Notes: generated by a model from the sequence alone, not told the origin. Positions 16,637-26,366 are shown, counted from the stretch's first letter. The stretch is 64,000 bases of DNA from Nibribacter ruber (GCF_009913235.1 NZ_CP047897.1:2603001-2667000); one strand, 5' to 3'. Translations and numbers: made by a program.

Positions 16637-19258
16637 ATGAGTAAGGTAGCGCCCACTCCTGGAGTTGACCAACTATCCGGCGAGCAGAAGCACGGCTTTA
16701 AGCCTGTGGACTTTGAAAAGATGGTGCAGACCTCGGGGAACATCCATTGTACCCTGGACCGCGCCGGTCACATTGAATTCATAAGCGATGCTTGTTCTAC
16801 TTTGTTAGGCTACGCGCCTGAGGAGGTGGCAGGCAAGTCTCTGGCAGAACTGGTGAAACCCATGGACACCGTGCCGGCAGAAGACACGCTGCGCCTGCTG
16901 CTTCACCCCAATGCCCCAGTCAGAAAAAGAGTGCATCTGCTCCATAAGAACGGGGCACCCGTCTTGCTGGACTGGTCGTCGCGGTGGATGGAAGAAGAGG
17001 AAGTGTTCTACGCCACGGCCAAAGAATGCCAGTACCAGGAACTGAGCGCCATTCCCCCCAACCAGCCCAAGGATCTGCATGAAGTGCTGGTGCAATATGG
17101 CGCCGACATGGTGGCCCTGTTGAACCTGCAGGGCACTTACACATACGTGGGCGGGCCCACAGAACGAATTCTGGGCTACAAGGCCGAAGAACTTTTGGGC
17201 ACCAGCGTCTTTCAACTCATCCATCCAGAAGACTTACCAGAGGCCAAAGCGTCCTTTCTGGCCTTGCTTCAGTCAGACACGTACACCAACAGCAAGGGTT
17301 TCCGGTTTAAGAGTGCCAGTGGCCAATGGCGCTGGCTGGACACTACTGCCAGCAACCAGTTGCTCAATCCCAACATACAGGCCTTGGTGGTAAGCTCCCG
17401 TGACATCACCGAGCAGGTAGAAAGCAACAACCGGTTACAGGAGAGCGAGCAGAAATACCGCAACCTCTTTGAGAAGAACCCAGACGTGGTGTTTCTGCAA
17501 AACCCGCAAGGCCACATCATGGAGGTGAACCAGTCTTTCCAGAAAGTGCTGAGCTTTACGCCCCATGAGGTGATAGGACAGCCTGTCACGCTTTTTCTGC
17601 CCATTGAGAACACCGCCACTTCCTTAAGATACTTCAACGAGTCTCTGCACGGCAAAACCACGCGCTTTGAAATCCCCCTCCTGACCAAGTCTGGAGAGAG
17701 GAAAACCTTTGAGATTGTCATGTACCCGCTGTCTTTGAAAGGAAGCATCCTGGGGGTGGAGACCATTGCCAAGGACATTACCGTGGTCAAACAGGCGTTT
17801 GAGACCATTCAGAGACAGGCCCAGCGCCTCAACACCGTGCTGGAAAGCATCACAGACGCCTTCTTCACCCTGGACCGAAACCTCAGAATCACCCATTTGA
17901 ACAGTGAGCTGGTTAAGTTGTTGGGCATAGACAAAGAAGACACCCTGGGCCGAAGCATTCTGGAGGTGTTTCCGGAGGAGGTGGAAGACGTGTTCAGGAA
18001 ACATTACAAGCGCATGCTCACTACTGGCAAGTCTGTGTCTTTTGAGACCTACCTCAAGCGGAAGCGCAAATGGCTGAGCGTGAAGTTTTTCCCGTTTGAA
18101 GGCGGCCTGTCAGTGTATCTACTGGACATCACTCAGCGGGTACGGTACCAGAACGAGCTGAGCATGCTGTCACTGGTGGCCAGCAAAATCACCAACGGCG
18201 TAGTCATCATGAACGCGCACTGCCAGATTGAATGGGTGAACGAAGGCTTTACCAGCATCAACGGCTACACGCTACCAGAAGTGATTGGCAAGCGCCCAGA
18301 TGACTTCTTTCATGGTCCTAAGACAGACGCAGAGACCCGTAGAAGAATCTTTGACGGTTATAACTCCGGCGAGCCGTTTGCGGAAGAGATCCTGAACTAT
18401 AAAAAGAACGGAGAAGAGTTCTGGGTGAGCTTGAACATCACGCCCGTTAAAAACGAGCAGGGCAAGGTCATTAGGTATATTGCCATCCAGACAGACATTA
18501 CGTCACTGAAGCAGGCCGAAGAGCAGAAAGCCAAACTCACCCAGGAGCTCAACCGCCAGAATCTGGACCTGCAGCAGTTCACCTACATTGTGTCTCATAA
18601 CCTGCGGGCGCCGGTGGCCAATGCGCTGGGCCTGGCCAAGCTGTTACCGCTGCTAGACAAAGAAGACAGTGGCTACACGCGGGCCATCAAGGGCATTGAG
18701 AAGTCCATCCTGTCCATAGACACCGTCCTGAAAGACCTGAATACCATTCTCACCATCGGGTTTAACAAAGACACGTTGGGCGTGGAGAACATCAACCTGC
18801 AGGCGGTGTGCACAGAGGCCATTGAAAGTCTGCGCGAGTCCATTGACGGCGTGCACGGCACTATTCAGGTAAGCATTGACCCAGATTTGCGGGTATCGGG
18901 TAACAAGGCCTATCTGTTCAGCACCTTCCACAACCTGCTCACCAATGCCATTAAGTACCGGTCATCAGAGAGAGAACTGCGGGTGGAGATCATTGCCACC
19001 GTTAAGAATAAGTGGGTGAAGGTTCTCTTCACAGACAACGGCTCTGGCTTTGACGAAGAGAGGGTAGGCGACAAGATCTTCAAGCTGTACCAGCGCTTCC
19101 ACCATGAGGTAGAAGGCCGCGGCCTGGGCTTGTTCATGGTCAAAACCCAGGTAGAAAGCATGGGCGGCGACATTCAGGTTTCCAGCCAGGAAGGCGTGGG
19201 CACTGAGTTCCTGATTTGTCTGCGTCTGGGACAGCCCTTGGTGGAAAAACAAAAGTAA
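16637..19258 (+). CDS. Multi-PAS sensor histidine kinase
   Basis: An 873-aa cytoplasmic kinase without TM segments. Five PAS-like domains cover about residues 25-635. The clearest lie around ILGYKAEELLGTSVFQLIHPEDL, VLSFTPHEVIGQPV and EWVNEGFTSINGYTLPEVIG, with PAC-type ends such as YIAIQTDITSLKQAE. The dimerisation/phosphoacceptor segment FTYIVSHNLRAPVANALG carries the phosphorylated His at about residue 654. The ATPase domain has the N box (HNLLTNAIKYR), DNGSGFD and GRGLGLFMVK. No response regulator is adjacent, so the output is unknown. It is paralogous to the kinase at 30049, sharing the same phosphoacceptor and C-terminal layout. Confidence 0.92.
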   Translation: MSKVAPTPGVDQLSGEQKHGFKPVDFEKMVQTSGNIHCTLDRAGHIEFISDACSTLLGYAPEEVAGKSLAELVKPMDTVPAEDTLRLLLHPNAPVRKRVHLLHKNGAPVLLDWSSRWMEEEEVFYATAKECQYQELSAIPPNQPKDLHEVLVQYGADMVALLNLQGTYTYVGGPTERILGYKAEELLGTSVFQLIHPEDLPEAKASFLALLQSDTYTNSKGFRFKSASGQWRWLDTTASNQLLNPNIQALVVSSRDITEQVESNNRLQESEQKYRNLFEKNPDVVFLQNPQGHIMEVNQSFQKVLSFTPHEVIGQPVTLFLPIENTATSLRYFNESLHGKTTRFEIPLLTKSGERKTFEIVMYPLSLKGSILGVETIAKDITVVKQAFETIQRQAQRLNTVLESITDAFFTLDRNLRITHLNSELVKLLGIDKEDTLGRSILEVFPEEVEDVFRKHYKRMLTTGKSVSFETYLKRKRKWLSVKFFPFEGGLSVYLLDITQRVRYQNELSMLSLVASKITNGVVIMNAHCQIEWVNEGFTSINGYTLPEVIGKRPDDFFHGPKTDAETRRRIFDGYNSGEPFAEEILNYKKNGEEFWVSLNITPVKNEQGKVIRYIAIQTDITSLKQAEEQKAKLTQELNRQNLDLQQFTYIVSHNLRAPVANALGLAKLLPLLDKEDSGYTRAIKGIEKSILSIDTVLKDLNTILTIGFNKDTLGVENINLQAVCTEAIESLRESIDGVHGTIQVSIDPDLRVSGNKAYLFSTFHNLLTNAIKYRSSERELRVEIIATVKNKWVKVLFTDNGSGFDEERVGDKIFKLYQRFHHEVEGRGLGLFMVKTQVESMGGDIQVSSQEGVGTEFLICLRLGQPLVEKQK

Positions 19259-19317
19259 ACTCCTCTTTTTTGGCTTGTTTTCTGGAAAACAGGCTAAAAA
19301 AGAGGAGTTTACTTTTT
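19252..19317. terminator. Bidirectional terminator built on the 38-bp palindrome
   Basis: The arms are near-perfect and ~30 bp long: AAAGTAAACTCCTC, then TTTTTTGGCTTGTTTTC, loop TG, then GAAAACAGGCTAAAAAA and GAGGAGTTTACTTT. The centre is a copy of the 38-bp family. It lies between the convergent kinase and serine-hydrolase genes, with A/T runs on both sides. Confidence 0.8.
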
Positions 19318-19374
19318 ATGAATCTTATCAGCTAGACCATGTTTGAACAGTTGGTTCTGCTTGTATTCCAGCCT

Positions 19375-20844
19375 TTATTTCTTCTCTAACGCCTGAAGCT
19401 GTCTAATGGCCCCGGTATTTTTAGGGTTCAAAGCCACTGCGCGCTTGTAGTTGTCAATGGCCATAGCCTTCTGGCCGTTTCCTAAGAGCGCCTCGGCGTA
19501 ACTGTCATAGGCGTTGCCACTTTGGGGATACAGAGCTACGTTTAGTTTAAACACCGCCAACGCATGCGGCAACTGACCCTGTTTCCAGAGCAGATAACTC
19601 CAGTCATTCAGGTCATTTTCAGCTACGCGGTAGGTCTTGTCCTTCTTCTGCAGCGCCCGCACAATTTTCTCCGTATTCTGGAAACCAGACTTGGTGAAGG
19701 CCTTGTGCAACACCAGCACGGCAGGCGGTAACCCAAAACCAGTAGAGGGCTTCATGGAAGGCACGTAGAAACCAGCCACCTCATCAATGAACGTTTCGGG
19801 GGCACAGCCCATGCGGTTGGTCAGGATGACAATGGTCAGGTCATCCTGGGGGTAGATAAAGAACGCCGATCTGCCGCCGCCAATGCCGCCCAGGGCCGGG
19901 TGTGCTGGCCGGGACATGGTTGGCCAGCCAATGCCGTAGCCGTTTACCAACTTGGTAAAGCCACCTCTCTCTCCAGAATTCAAAGCCACCGGGCTGCCCA
20001 GCAGGGCAAGACTGTTCTTGTCTTTGAGGAGCTTGCCTTGTTGCAGGGCAATGGTCCACTGCGCAACTTCCTGAGCGGTGCTGTATAGGCCAGCGGCGGT
20101 TCTACCGGCCACCGGAAACGTTTCTGCCACGTTAAGGTGCTTTCTGTTGCGCACGGCGTACGGTTTAGCCAAATTAGGAATCACGTCTGTAAAATCCCCA
20201 AACCCCGTCTGCTGCATACCTACTGCCGCAATCTGTCGCTCCTTGATAAACTCTGCGAAGGGTTTCCCAGACAGCTTATCCAGCAAAAGCCCTAGCAAGA
20301 CGTAACCGGTTTGGTTGTAGCTGAATTTTTTGCCGGGGGCAAACTCCATAGGCAGAGCCAGCGTTTGGGCCCAGCCTGCATCTCCAATAGTCTGAAAGGT
20401 CCAATCGCCGGTGTTAGGATCAATCACGTTGGGCAGGCCGCCGGTGTGCGAGGCCAATTGCCGTACCGTTACCTTCTGCCATGCTTCTGGTACATCGGGG
20501 AGGTAAGTTGAAATAGGCGCGCCTAGGTCTAGTTTGCCTTCTTCTACCAATTGCAGCAGCGCCACGCCTGTAAATGACTTGGTGATGGAGTTGAGCGAAA
20601 AGGCCGTAGTGGGTGTTACCGGGGTTTGGTATTCTAAACTGGCCACGCCGTAGGCTCCCGTCTTGACAATCTGGCCACCGCGAACCACGGCCAGTTGCAG
20701 ACCAGGAATGGCGCGCTCTTGCATGATCTTCTTCAGGAAAACGTCTACGCTGTCGGTTTGGGCATGCACGGCGTGGCTTAACAACAAGGTTGCCAACAGA
20801 AAGGCTTTGGCAAGCAGGGACTGGGTGAATGTTGGTTTTTTCAT
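19375..20844 (-). CDS. Beta-lactamase-family serine hydrolase with TPR tail
   Basis: A 489-aa protein with a signal peptide (cleavage near HAVHAQ). The penicillin-binding-protein/class C fold has S86-x-x-K89 (FSLNSITKS), an HTGGLP element at about 133-138, and YNQTGY at about 176, where class C enzymes have Y-x-N; the motif is therefore altered to Y-N-Q. The last ~80 residues form tetratricopeptide-type helices (ALAVFKLNVALYPQSGNAYDSYAEALL, then AIDNYKRAVALNPKN). Such proteins are usually periplasmic esterases or peptidases rather than true resistance enzymes. The substrate is unknown. ATG start. Confidence 0.88.
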   Translation of the reverse strand: MKKPTFTQSLLAKAFLLATLLLSHAVHAQTDSVDVFLKKIMQERAIPGLQLAVVRGGQIVKTGAYGVASLEYQTPVTPTTAFSLNSITKSFTGVALLQLVEEGKLDLGAPISTYLPDVPEAWQKVTVRQLASHTGGLPNVIDPNTGDWTFQTIGDAGWAQTLALPMEFAPGKKFSYNQTGYVLLGLLLDKLSGKPFAEFIKERQIAAVGMQQTGFGDFTDVIPNLAKPYAVRNRKHLNVAETFPVAGRTAAGLYSTAQEVAQWTIALQQGKLLKDKNSLALLGSPVALNSGERGGFTKLVNGYGIGWPTMSRPAHPALGGIGGGRSAFFIYPQDDLTIVILTNRMGCAPETFIDEVAGFYVPSMKPSTGFGLPPAVLVLHKAFTKSGFQNTEKIVRALQKKDKTYRVAENDLNDWSYLLWKQGQLPHALAVFKLNVALYPQSGNAYDSYAEALLGNGQKAMAIDNYKRAVALNPKNTGAIRQLQALEKK

Positions 20845-20987
20845 AGTTGGGATAGAAAGTGTTGCACAAGAATCCTTAGAAGCCTATGCCTCGGGCAGCC
20901 TTGTACACTTGAGATGCACAACTACCTCATTGGGTTGCCTGCTATGACCAACTAATTATCAGTATTGAGTATTTGAAGAAAAAGCCA

Positions 20988-21037
20988 CAGGTCCGTTTTT
21001 GGCCTGTTTTCTGGAAAACAAGCCAAAAACGGACCTG
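20988..21037. repeat. 38-bp palindromic element, copy 9 (intergenic, extended arms)
   Basis: CAGGTCCGTTTTTGGCC, TGTTTTCTGGAAAACA, AGCCAAAAACGGACCTG: a 50-bp near-perfect palindrome in the 369-bp gap 20845-21213. That gap otherwise holds only the terminator of the gene at 21214. Confidence 0.75.
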
Positions 21038-21159
21038 CATTGGTCATCTAAAACTGCTACGCTGGTGTGGTAAAGGTACCCTGAGAGAAAACGCAAACTA
21101 CTACGCGCCTTGTTATTTGCCCCGTGCTTACTAGTGAGCAGTGGCTCTATGCCTGAAAA

Positions 21160-21195
21160 CACAAAGGGCGGCCAATTTCTGGGCCGCCCTTTGTG
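21160..21195 (-). terminator. Terminator for the membrane-protein gene at 21214-21645
   Basis: CACAAAGGGCGGCC pairs perfectly with GGCCGCCCTTTGTG across an 8-bp loop, just past the stop of the minus-strand gene. Confidence 0.7.
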
Positions 21196-21213
21196 CGTAG
21201 GTTCAAGCAAAGC

Positions 21214-21645
21214 CTATTTAGGCCATACCTGCCAAGGAATCCTGGAAAGGATGAATACCAGACCCAAGGTAAAGAAAATCAAAATGCTTAGGTAGCGCGC
21301 TCTGTCTGCGGTAAGGCGCTTGGTTCTGGAATACCCTACCGTGATGAGGATAATGGCAATCAGCATCATGAGCGGATGCTCTAAAAAGTAGAGTCTGGAC
21401 CCGGCGTCTTTCATGGCGGCCCCAGAAGCATTGGAAAGCCCCATAGGAGACACAAAGTACAATACTATGCCTACCAAGAACTGCAAGTGTGCTGAAATCA
21501 AGCCCACTAGCGCCATTTTCCGGTTGCCCTCTGTGAAAGATTTGTTGCTCAGAAAGCTGAACAGCGTGTAAAGAATTGAAATGATTAAAACGGCCAGCAA
21601 CACATAGGCCAGCACAGAGTGAAGGTGTTTGATTCCGGTGTACAT
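21214..21645 (-). CDS. Four-TM integral membrane protein, cytochrome-b-like
   Basis: A 143-aa protein with four hydrophobic segments at about 10-32, 45-65, 88-105 and 118-137. Histidines lie near membrane faces (IKHLHSVLAYV, SAHLQFLVG, LEHPLMM), a layout seen in Bacteroidota proteins often labelled cytochrome B. Haem binding is only suggested by these His residues. It is a single-gene unit with its own terminator. The start ATG is followed by a typical cytoplasmic N-terminus (MYTGIKHL). The 298-bp gap to the next, divergent gene is AT-rich and holds no further gene. Confidence 0.7.
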   Translation of the reverse strand: MYTGIKHLHSVLAYVLLAVLIISILYTLFSFLSNKSFTEGNRKMALVGLISAHLQFLVGIVLYFVSPMGLSNASGAAMKDAGSRLYFLEHPLMMLIAIILITVGYSRTKRLTADRARYLSILIFFTLGLVFILSRIPWQVWPK

Positions 21646-21943
21646 GATTTTAGGTTATGGTTGGAGCATGAATGTCTTGGGTTAAAGATATTCGTTTTTC
21701 TGGATATTAAACCTATCAGGGGAGCCTCTTGTCTGGAACTGCCAGAATCCATACCCCCCTTTACCCCACGAAAGCTGACTGGCCAAAGGGGATGCAGGCT
21801 GTGGATTGCCCAAAGGACTGATTGGTTTACAGGAAAGACGCCGCCTTAAGAGGAAAAGCATTGAACAATTAGCGCACTATATATAACTTATAGTATATTA
21901 GTATTCATACTCAAGGCCTTACCCAAGATATACCTTCCTTAAG

Positions 21944-23113
21944 ATGGCAAAAACCTTACAAGCCGCAGTGGTCGCATTTTTCATGTTGTGCAGCCTATTT
22001 CCTGTGTATGCGCAGGGACCGCTAGATGAGTTAGATGTTTATGTAGAAAAGCTGAAGTCCTCCAAAGCAACGGGCGGATCAGAAACGGCTTTCATGTCCA
22101 TCGGCTCAGATTTCCTGTATGCCCAGGAGTATTTTGAGGCGAAGAACTACTCCTCGGCAGCCTATAGTTTCATGGCAATTGTAAGGAGGCAAAAAGACCA
22201 TCCCTTTGCCAATTACCAGCTGGCCATTGCGCTCATCAGGCAGAACGAACCAGAGAAAGCCAAACAAGCCCAGGAATACCTGCAGCAAGCGTTTTCACTG
22301 TTGCCGACGCTCAAAGAACGCTATTCCAAAGACGTACCCGGGGCCAGCTCAGCTAGTACTACTTCATCAGAAACCAAGGAACCCAGCAACTCCAAGGAGC
22401 CTGCCACCCGAAAGCCGGCGCAAGGTCTGGCGGCGTACATCGCCTCCCTCAAGCACTCTTATGCTACCGGCGGCCGTGAAACCCAGATGCTGAGCCCCGG
22501 CCAGGAGGCTCACAGCGGCATCCAGTACTTTGAAGCCGGTGAGTTTGGCAGCGCCGAGACTAGCTTCAGTTTGTCATTGGCCAGAGATGCGCAGAACCCG
22601 TATGTCAACTACCTAAAAGCCGTTTCTTTAGAGGCGCAAGGCAAAGGAGCCTCGGCGCAGCCTTTCTACCAGAAGGCTCTGCAAGGAGATGCGTCTCTCA
22701 AAAACCAATACGCCCAGGACGTGGCCGCCGCCAAGGCTTCCTGGGCAAAACTGCAAGCCTCTAAAGAAGTAAAAGTGACGCCGCCTGCCAAATTAGTGTA
22801 CGGCGGCACCTTAACGTACGGCAAATACACCTGCCACCAATCCATCTGGAACGGCCCCAACGCCAGCCCCGCCTACCGGTTTGACTACAAGGGTTACTTT
22901 GAACTGAAAAAGGACGGCACCTACCGTTGGCTAGACGATGGCGGCACCGGCCGGTACGCCTACAACGCCAAGACGGGCGCCATTACTTGGCTTTCTGGTC
23001 CCATGAAAGGCCAAAGCCCGCAATCTTCTAAATTTCAGAAAGGTACCACGGTAGCCCAGATTACGCTGGCGTTTTCTAAAAACTACAGCTGGGAGTGCGG
23101 CTGCAAGAAATAA
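21944..23113 (+). CDS. Secreted TPR-repeat protein, unknown function
   Basis: A 389-aa protein with a signal peptide (VVAFFMLCSLFPVYAQ). Two similar halves follow (about 25-125 and 160-265), each with a G-G-x-ET-x-F/M stretch followed by an ASPQYFEA/AQEYFEAKNYSSA-type TPR helix pair. The C-terminal ~110 residues (GGTLTYGKYTCHQSIWNG, then GYFELKKDGTYRWLDDGG) form a small beta-rich domain with terminal cysteines (WECGCKK). The duplicated halves suggest an internal duplication. Its function is unrecognised; it is probably periplasmic. ATG start and its own terminator. Confidence 0.75.
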   Translation: MAKTLQAAVVAFFMLCSLFPVYAQGPLDELDVYVEKLKSSKATGGSETAFMSIGSDFLYAQEYFEAKNYSSAAYSFMAIVRRQKDHPFANYQLAIALIRQNEPEKAKQAQEYLQQAFSLLPTLKERYSKDVPGASSASTTSSETKEPSNSKEPATRKPAQGLAAYIASLKHSYATGGRETQMLSPGQEAHSGIQYFEAGEFGSAETSFSLSLARDAQNPYVNYLKAVSLEAQGKGASAQPFYQKALQGDASLKNQYAQDVAAAKASWAKLQASKEVKVTPPAKLVYGGTLTYGKYTCHQSIWNGPNASPAYRFDYKGYFELKKDGTYRWLDDGGTGRYAYNAKTGAITWLSGPMKGQSPQSSKFQKGTTVAQITLAFSKNYSWECGCKK

Positions 23114-23182
23114 CCGCCGCCTGCCAAACTCCATCAACCAGGACAAGCCCAGCACACATGGGTGGCAAAAATGATAAAGCAG

Positions 23183-23215
23183 GAGGCTCTTCAGGATTAT
23201 CTGAAGAGCCTCTCT
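23183..23215 (+). terminator. Rho-independent terminator after the TPR protein gene
   Basis: GAGGCTCTTCAG pairs perfectly with CTGAAGAGCCTC across ATTAT-type sequence, followed by TCTTTCTT. Confidence 0.8.
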
Positions 23216-23274
23216 TTCTTAGACCAGACGCTATTCTGGTTCACCAGCCTACTCATGGAACGGGAGGAGAAGCT

Positions 23275-23311
23275 CAGTTTTGGGCTGATTCCGGAAAAAG
23301 TGCCCAAAATC
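23275..23311. repeat. 38-bp palindromic element, copy 10 (intergenic)
   Basis: CAGTTTTGGGCTGATTCCG, then GAAAAAGTGCCCAAAATC. It ends just before the stop of the convergent response-regulator gene. Confidence 0.6.
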
Positions 23312-23317
23312 CATGGG

Positions 23318-24046
23318 TTATGCCAGCCCGTTCAATTTCTTGTAAAAGCTGTCGCTGTAGGTCTCACTGATGGGAATGATCTGGTCAGCTATCTGTATTC
23401 GGCCTTTCTCAATGTGGTCTATTTTGTCAATGGCTACCATGAAAGAGCGGTGCACTCTGGCAAAGTAGGCCGCGGGCAGCAATTCTTCCAGTTTAGAAAA
23501 GCTAAGAAGAGTCATGATTTTTTCTTGGCCGGTATGAAGGCGCAGGTAGTCTTTCATTCCTTCCACAAAGAGTATGTCACGGATGGCTACTTTCTGAATG
23601 CGGTGGCCCACTTTTAAGAAAAGGTACTCCTGCTCGTGCTTGGGCTCGGGCTTGGCCTGTGGGTTTTCTGATGGTAGTCTGGGGCTTTGCTCCTGGTACA
23701 GGCGCAGCACTCCTTTGTAAAACCGCTCAAAAGAGAAAGGCTTTAGCAGGTAGTCCTTCACCTCCAGGTCAAACGCCTTGAGGGCGTACTGGTCATACGC
23801 CGTGGTGAGGATGATCATAGGCTTGGGGTGCAACATAGGAATGAAGCTGAGCCCATCCAGGTCGGGCATGTTGATGTCCAGGAACAGCAGGTCGGGTTTG
23901 TCTTTCTCCAGAGGGGCCACGGCCTCCAGCGGACTCATGAAGGTGCCCTTCAGCTCCAGGAAAGAGACTTTGGAGATGTATTCCTCCAGAATCTCCTGGG
24001 CCAGGGGCTCGTCATCAATGATGTAGCAGCTGAGCTTTTCTTTCAT
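23318..24046 (-). CDS. LytTR-family response regulator
   Basis: A 242-aa protein. The receiver domain covers about 5-120, with the acidic pair D11-D12, phosphoacceptor D57 (LLFLDINMPDLDG) and conserved K102 (LLKPF). A linker is followed by a LytTR DNA-binding domain at about 140-242 (KVAIRDILFVEGMKDYLRLHT, then YFARVHRSFMVAIDKIDHIEKGRI). It is phosphorylated by the sensor encoded immediately upstream, whose 3' end it overlaps by about 32 bp, implying translational coupling. The targets are not evident; the adjacent divergent ABC exporter-like genes are candidates (inference). Confidence 0.93.
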   Translation of the reverse strand: MKEKLSCYIIDDEPLAQEILEEYISKVSFLELKGTFMSPLEAVAPLEKDKPDLLFLDINMPDLDGLSFIPMLHPKPMIILTTAYDQYALKAFDLEVKDYLLKPFSFERFYKGVLRLYQEQSPRLPSENPQAKPEPKHEQEYLFLKVGHRIQKVAIRDILFVEGMKDYLRLHTGQEKIMTLLSFSKLEELLPAAYFARVHRSFMVAIDKIDHIEKGRIQIADQIIPISETYSDSFYKKLNGLA

Positions 24047-25055
24047 GGACCTGTGTATGAAGACCGTGGATTTTTAGAACAACGGCAAACGTGTCACCAG
24101 CGTGGTGGATTTCCAGGGAATGCTGGCCGGGGTACAGCAGAGCCAGCCTCTTCCGGACGTTGGGCAGACCAATGCCGCCGGGTTCTTCCAACGCACTCAC
24201 CGGGTTCTGCCTAACGGGGTTCTGTACCCTGAAGGTAAGAATATCTTCGCTTATCTCTATCTGCACCTTCAGGTCGCCGGGTTCTAGCCTGGCCGGGCCG
24301 TGTTTGTAGGCATTCTCCAGCAAATGGATGAACAGCAAGGGGGCAATGTGGCAGGACTCCGTTTCGCCTTCAACGGTAAGGTCCACTACCGGGCTCTTCT
24401 TATACCTAAGCTGCTGCAAACTCATGTAATCCTGCAGGTAGTCCATCTCCCGGGCCAGCGGCACTGTGGGCGCGTTAGATTCATAAATCATGTAGCGCAT
24501 GAGCGAGGCCAGCTGCATGACAGCCTGCGGGGCGGCCGGGGCCTGCTTGTAGACCAGCGTATGAATGTTGTTGAGGGTGTTGAACAAAAAATGCGGATTG
24601 ATCTGTGATTTGAGGTAGTGCAGCTCGGTCTCCACGGCCTGTTTCTCCAGCTGCTCTTTCTTGATGGTGTTGAGGACCAGGTTCTCCGTCACCCTGGCCA
24701 GCCAGCTGAGAAATAGAAAAATGGGAACAAGAGTGAGCAGAACCATGGGATAGTACCCTAAGATAAGGTTCCAACTATCTGGTCTTTTAGGATGTAGAAT
24801 TAGGAAAGGCAGTGGACCAATGGAGGCAATTGCCGCCAGCCTGAGAAAATAGGCACGCTTCTGGTTCTTCCCTAAATACTTGGTGAGAAGAAAGAAGTGG
24901 GTGTAGAACACCAGCAGAGCCGTCAGGATGAACCCAATAGTAAAGGGCACCCAGTAATTATGGTCATCTGTGTATAATTGCAGGCTCACCAAAAAAGTGA
25001 ACAGCACCCAAACGATGACGTGAATCAGCCAGAAGATTCTTTTGACTTTCTGCAT
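24015..25055 (-). CDS. LytS/YehU-type sensor histidine kinase
   Basis: A 346-aa membrane kinase with four TM segments at about 8-27, 38-57, 70-88 and 102-120. A His_kinase domain follows, with H155 in LKSQINPHFLFNTLNNIH. A C-terminal ATPase domain has the N box LLENAYKHG, while its G box reads GGIGLPNVRKRL. The signal is unknown; the lack of a periplasmic loop suggests sensing within the membrane. It is transcribed with, and overlaps, the LytTR regulator gene. Confidence 0.92.
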   Translation of the reverse strand: MQKVKRIFWLIHVIVWVLFTFLVSLQLYTDDHNYWVPFTIGFILTALLVFYTHFFLLTKYLGKNQKRAYFLRLAAIASIGPLPFLILHPKRPDSWNLILGYYPMVLLTLVPIFLFLSWLARVTENLVLNTIKKEQLEKQAVETELHYLKSQINPHFLFNTLNNIHTLVYKQAPAAPQAVMQLASLMRYMIYESNAPTVPLAREMDYLQDYMSLQQLRYKKSPVVDLTVEGETESCHIAPLLFIHLLENAYKHGPARLEPGDLKVQIEISEDILTFRVQNPVRQNPVSALEEPGGIGLPNVRKRLALLYPGQHSLEIHHAGDTFAVVLKIHGLHTQVHERKAQLLHH

Positions 25056-25339
25056 ACAACAAAGATACCTTTTCTCTAAAGCACCTGCACCTCTACTCTA
25101 CCAGTTGCTCTTCTTTATCTACCAAATGAAAAGCACAGCCTACCAGTGCACTCACAGATGAAAAACCTGCCTTCGTCGATTGCTTTGCCGCGGCGGCATA
25201 TCAGTTTTTGCGCCTTGTAAGGAAGAAGGTTCTTTTACATGAAAGAAGAGTTGGAAGGGGAAATGAACATCACATCCTCCTGTTGAATGAATAGAAACGG
25301 CAGAAAGTCCTAAACTCTCCTTATGACATCATGCATTAC

Positions 25340-25377
25340 CGTTTTTGGCCAGTTTCTGAGAAAACAGCCCAAAAATG
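25340..25377. repeat. 38-bp palindromic element, copy 11 (upstream of the ABC genes)
   Basis: CGTTTTTGGCCAGTTTCTG, then AGAAAACAGCCCAAAAATG. It lies 60 bp before the ATPase start codon, in the 381-bp gap 25056-25436. I see no gene in that gap. Confidence 0.75.
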
Positions 25378-25436
25378 AAAAGAAAGCAAGCTGCCGGCCG
25401 CCGGCGAAGTTCAACTACTGCACAAGCAAGAAAACC

Positions 25437-26366
25437 ATGGAAAATCTGCACGAAAGCCTGCTGATACGCAACGTCTCTAAAACCTATGCCAACGGCGTGC
25501 ACGCCTTGTCTAACATTTCACTGACCATTCCGCCGGGCATGTACGGTTTACTGGGTCCCAACGGCGCGGGGAAATCTACGCTCATGCGCACCTTGGCCAC
25601 CTTGCAGGAGCCAGACCAGGGAGAGATTTTCTTGGGAAGTTTGGATGTGGTGAACCAGAAAGAGGAAGTGCGCCAGACGCTGGGCTACCTGCCCCAGGAA
25701 TTTGGGGTGTACCCTAAAGCTACCGCCGAGGAGTTGCTGGATTACTTTGCAGTGCTCAAAGGCATCACCCATCGCGCGGCGCGCAGAGAAGTCACCGAAG
25801 CCCTGCTCAGGCAAACCAACCTCTGGGACAAGCGCAAACAGAAACTAGGTGGCTATTCTGGGGGTATGCGGCAGCGCTTTGGTGTGGCAGTGGCGCTCTT
25901 GGGCAACCCCAAGCTCTTGATCGTGGATGAACCCACCGCGGGCCTTGACCCCGCTGAGCGCGTGCGTTTCTTAAACTTATTGAGTGAACTTGGGGAGAAC
26001 AGCGTGGTAATTCTCTCCACCCACATTGTAGAAGACGTGTCTGAACTGTGCACCCACCTGGCCATCATTAACAAGGGGCAGATTTTGTTGGAAGCGCAAA
26101 CCCAGCAGGCCGTGGGTGCTCTGCAAGGGAAAGTATGGCGCACGCTCATTGAGAAGAACAAGCTATCTGCTATTGAGCAGGAGCACCAGGTCATTTCAGC
26201 CAAGCTCCTGGGGGGCCGCACCTTGGTGCATGTGTATAGCCACATAAACCCCGGCAATGGTTTTGAGCAGGTAGCCCCAGACTTGGAGGATGTGTACTTC
26301 AGTGCCATGACGGGCAATTACGCGCAAACCTGCCAACAGCAAAAATCAGAGGAGGTAGCATCATGA
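25437..26366 (+). CDS. ABC transporter ATP-binding protein
   Basis: A 309-aa ABC ATPase: Walker A GPNGAGKST at about 40-48, Q-loop LPQEFGVYP, signature SGGMRQRFGVA (LSGGQ variant YSGGM), Walker B LLIVDEPTAGLDP and switch His in STHIVEDV. It powers the membrane protein encoded next, whose ATG overlaps its stop (ATGA). The frame is open upstream to 25323, but that extension runs through the 38-bp repeat. The ATG at 25437 (MENLHESLLIRNVSKTYANG) gives the normal ABC N-terminus. Confidence 0.93.
   Translation: MENLHESLLIRNVSKTYANGVHALSNISLTIPPGMYGLLGPNGAGKSTLMRTLATLQEPDQGEIFLGSLDVVNQKEEVRQTLGYLPQEFGVYPKATAEELLDYFAVLKGITHRAARREVTEALLRQTNLWDKRKQKLGGYSGGMRQRFGVAVALLGNPKLLIVDEPTAGLDPAERVRFLNLLSELGENSVVILSTHIVEDVSELCTHLAIINKGQILLEAQTQQAVGALQGKVWRTLIEKNKLSAIEQEHQVISAKLLGGRTLVHVYSHINPGNGFEQVAPDLEDVYFSAMTGNYAQTCQQQKSEEVAS

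Noticed and set aside
24300-24608. Plus-strand frame antisense to the LytS kinase
   Set aside because: A shadow of the kinase; the minus-strand protein has all family motifs.
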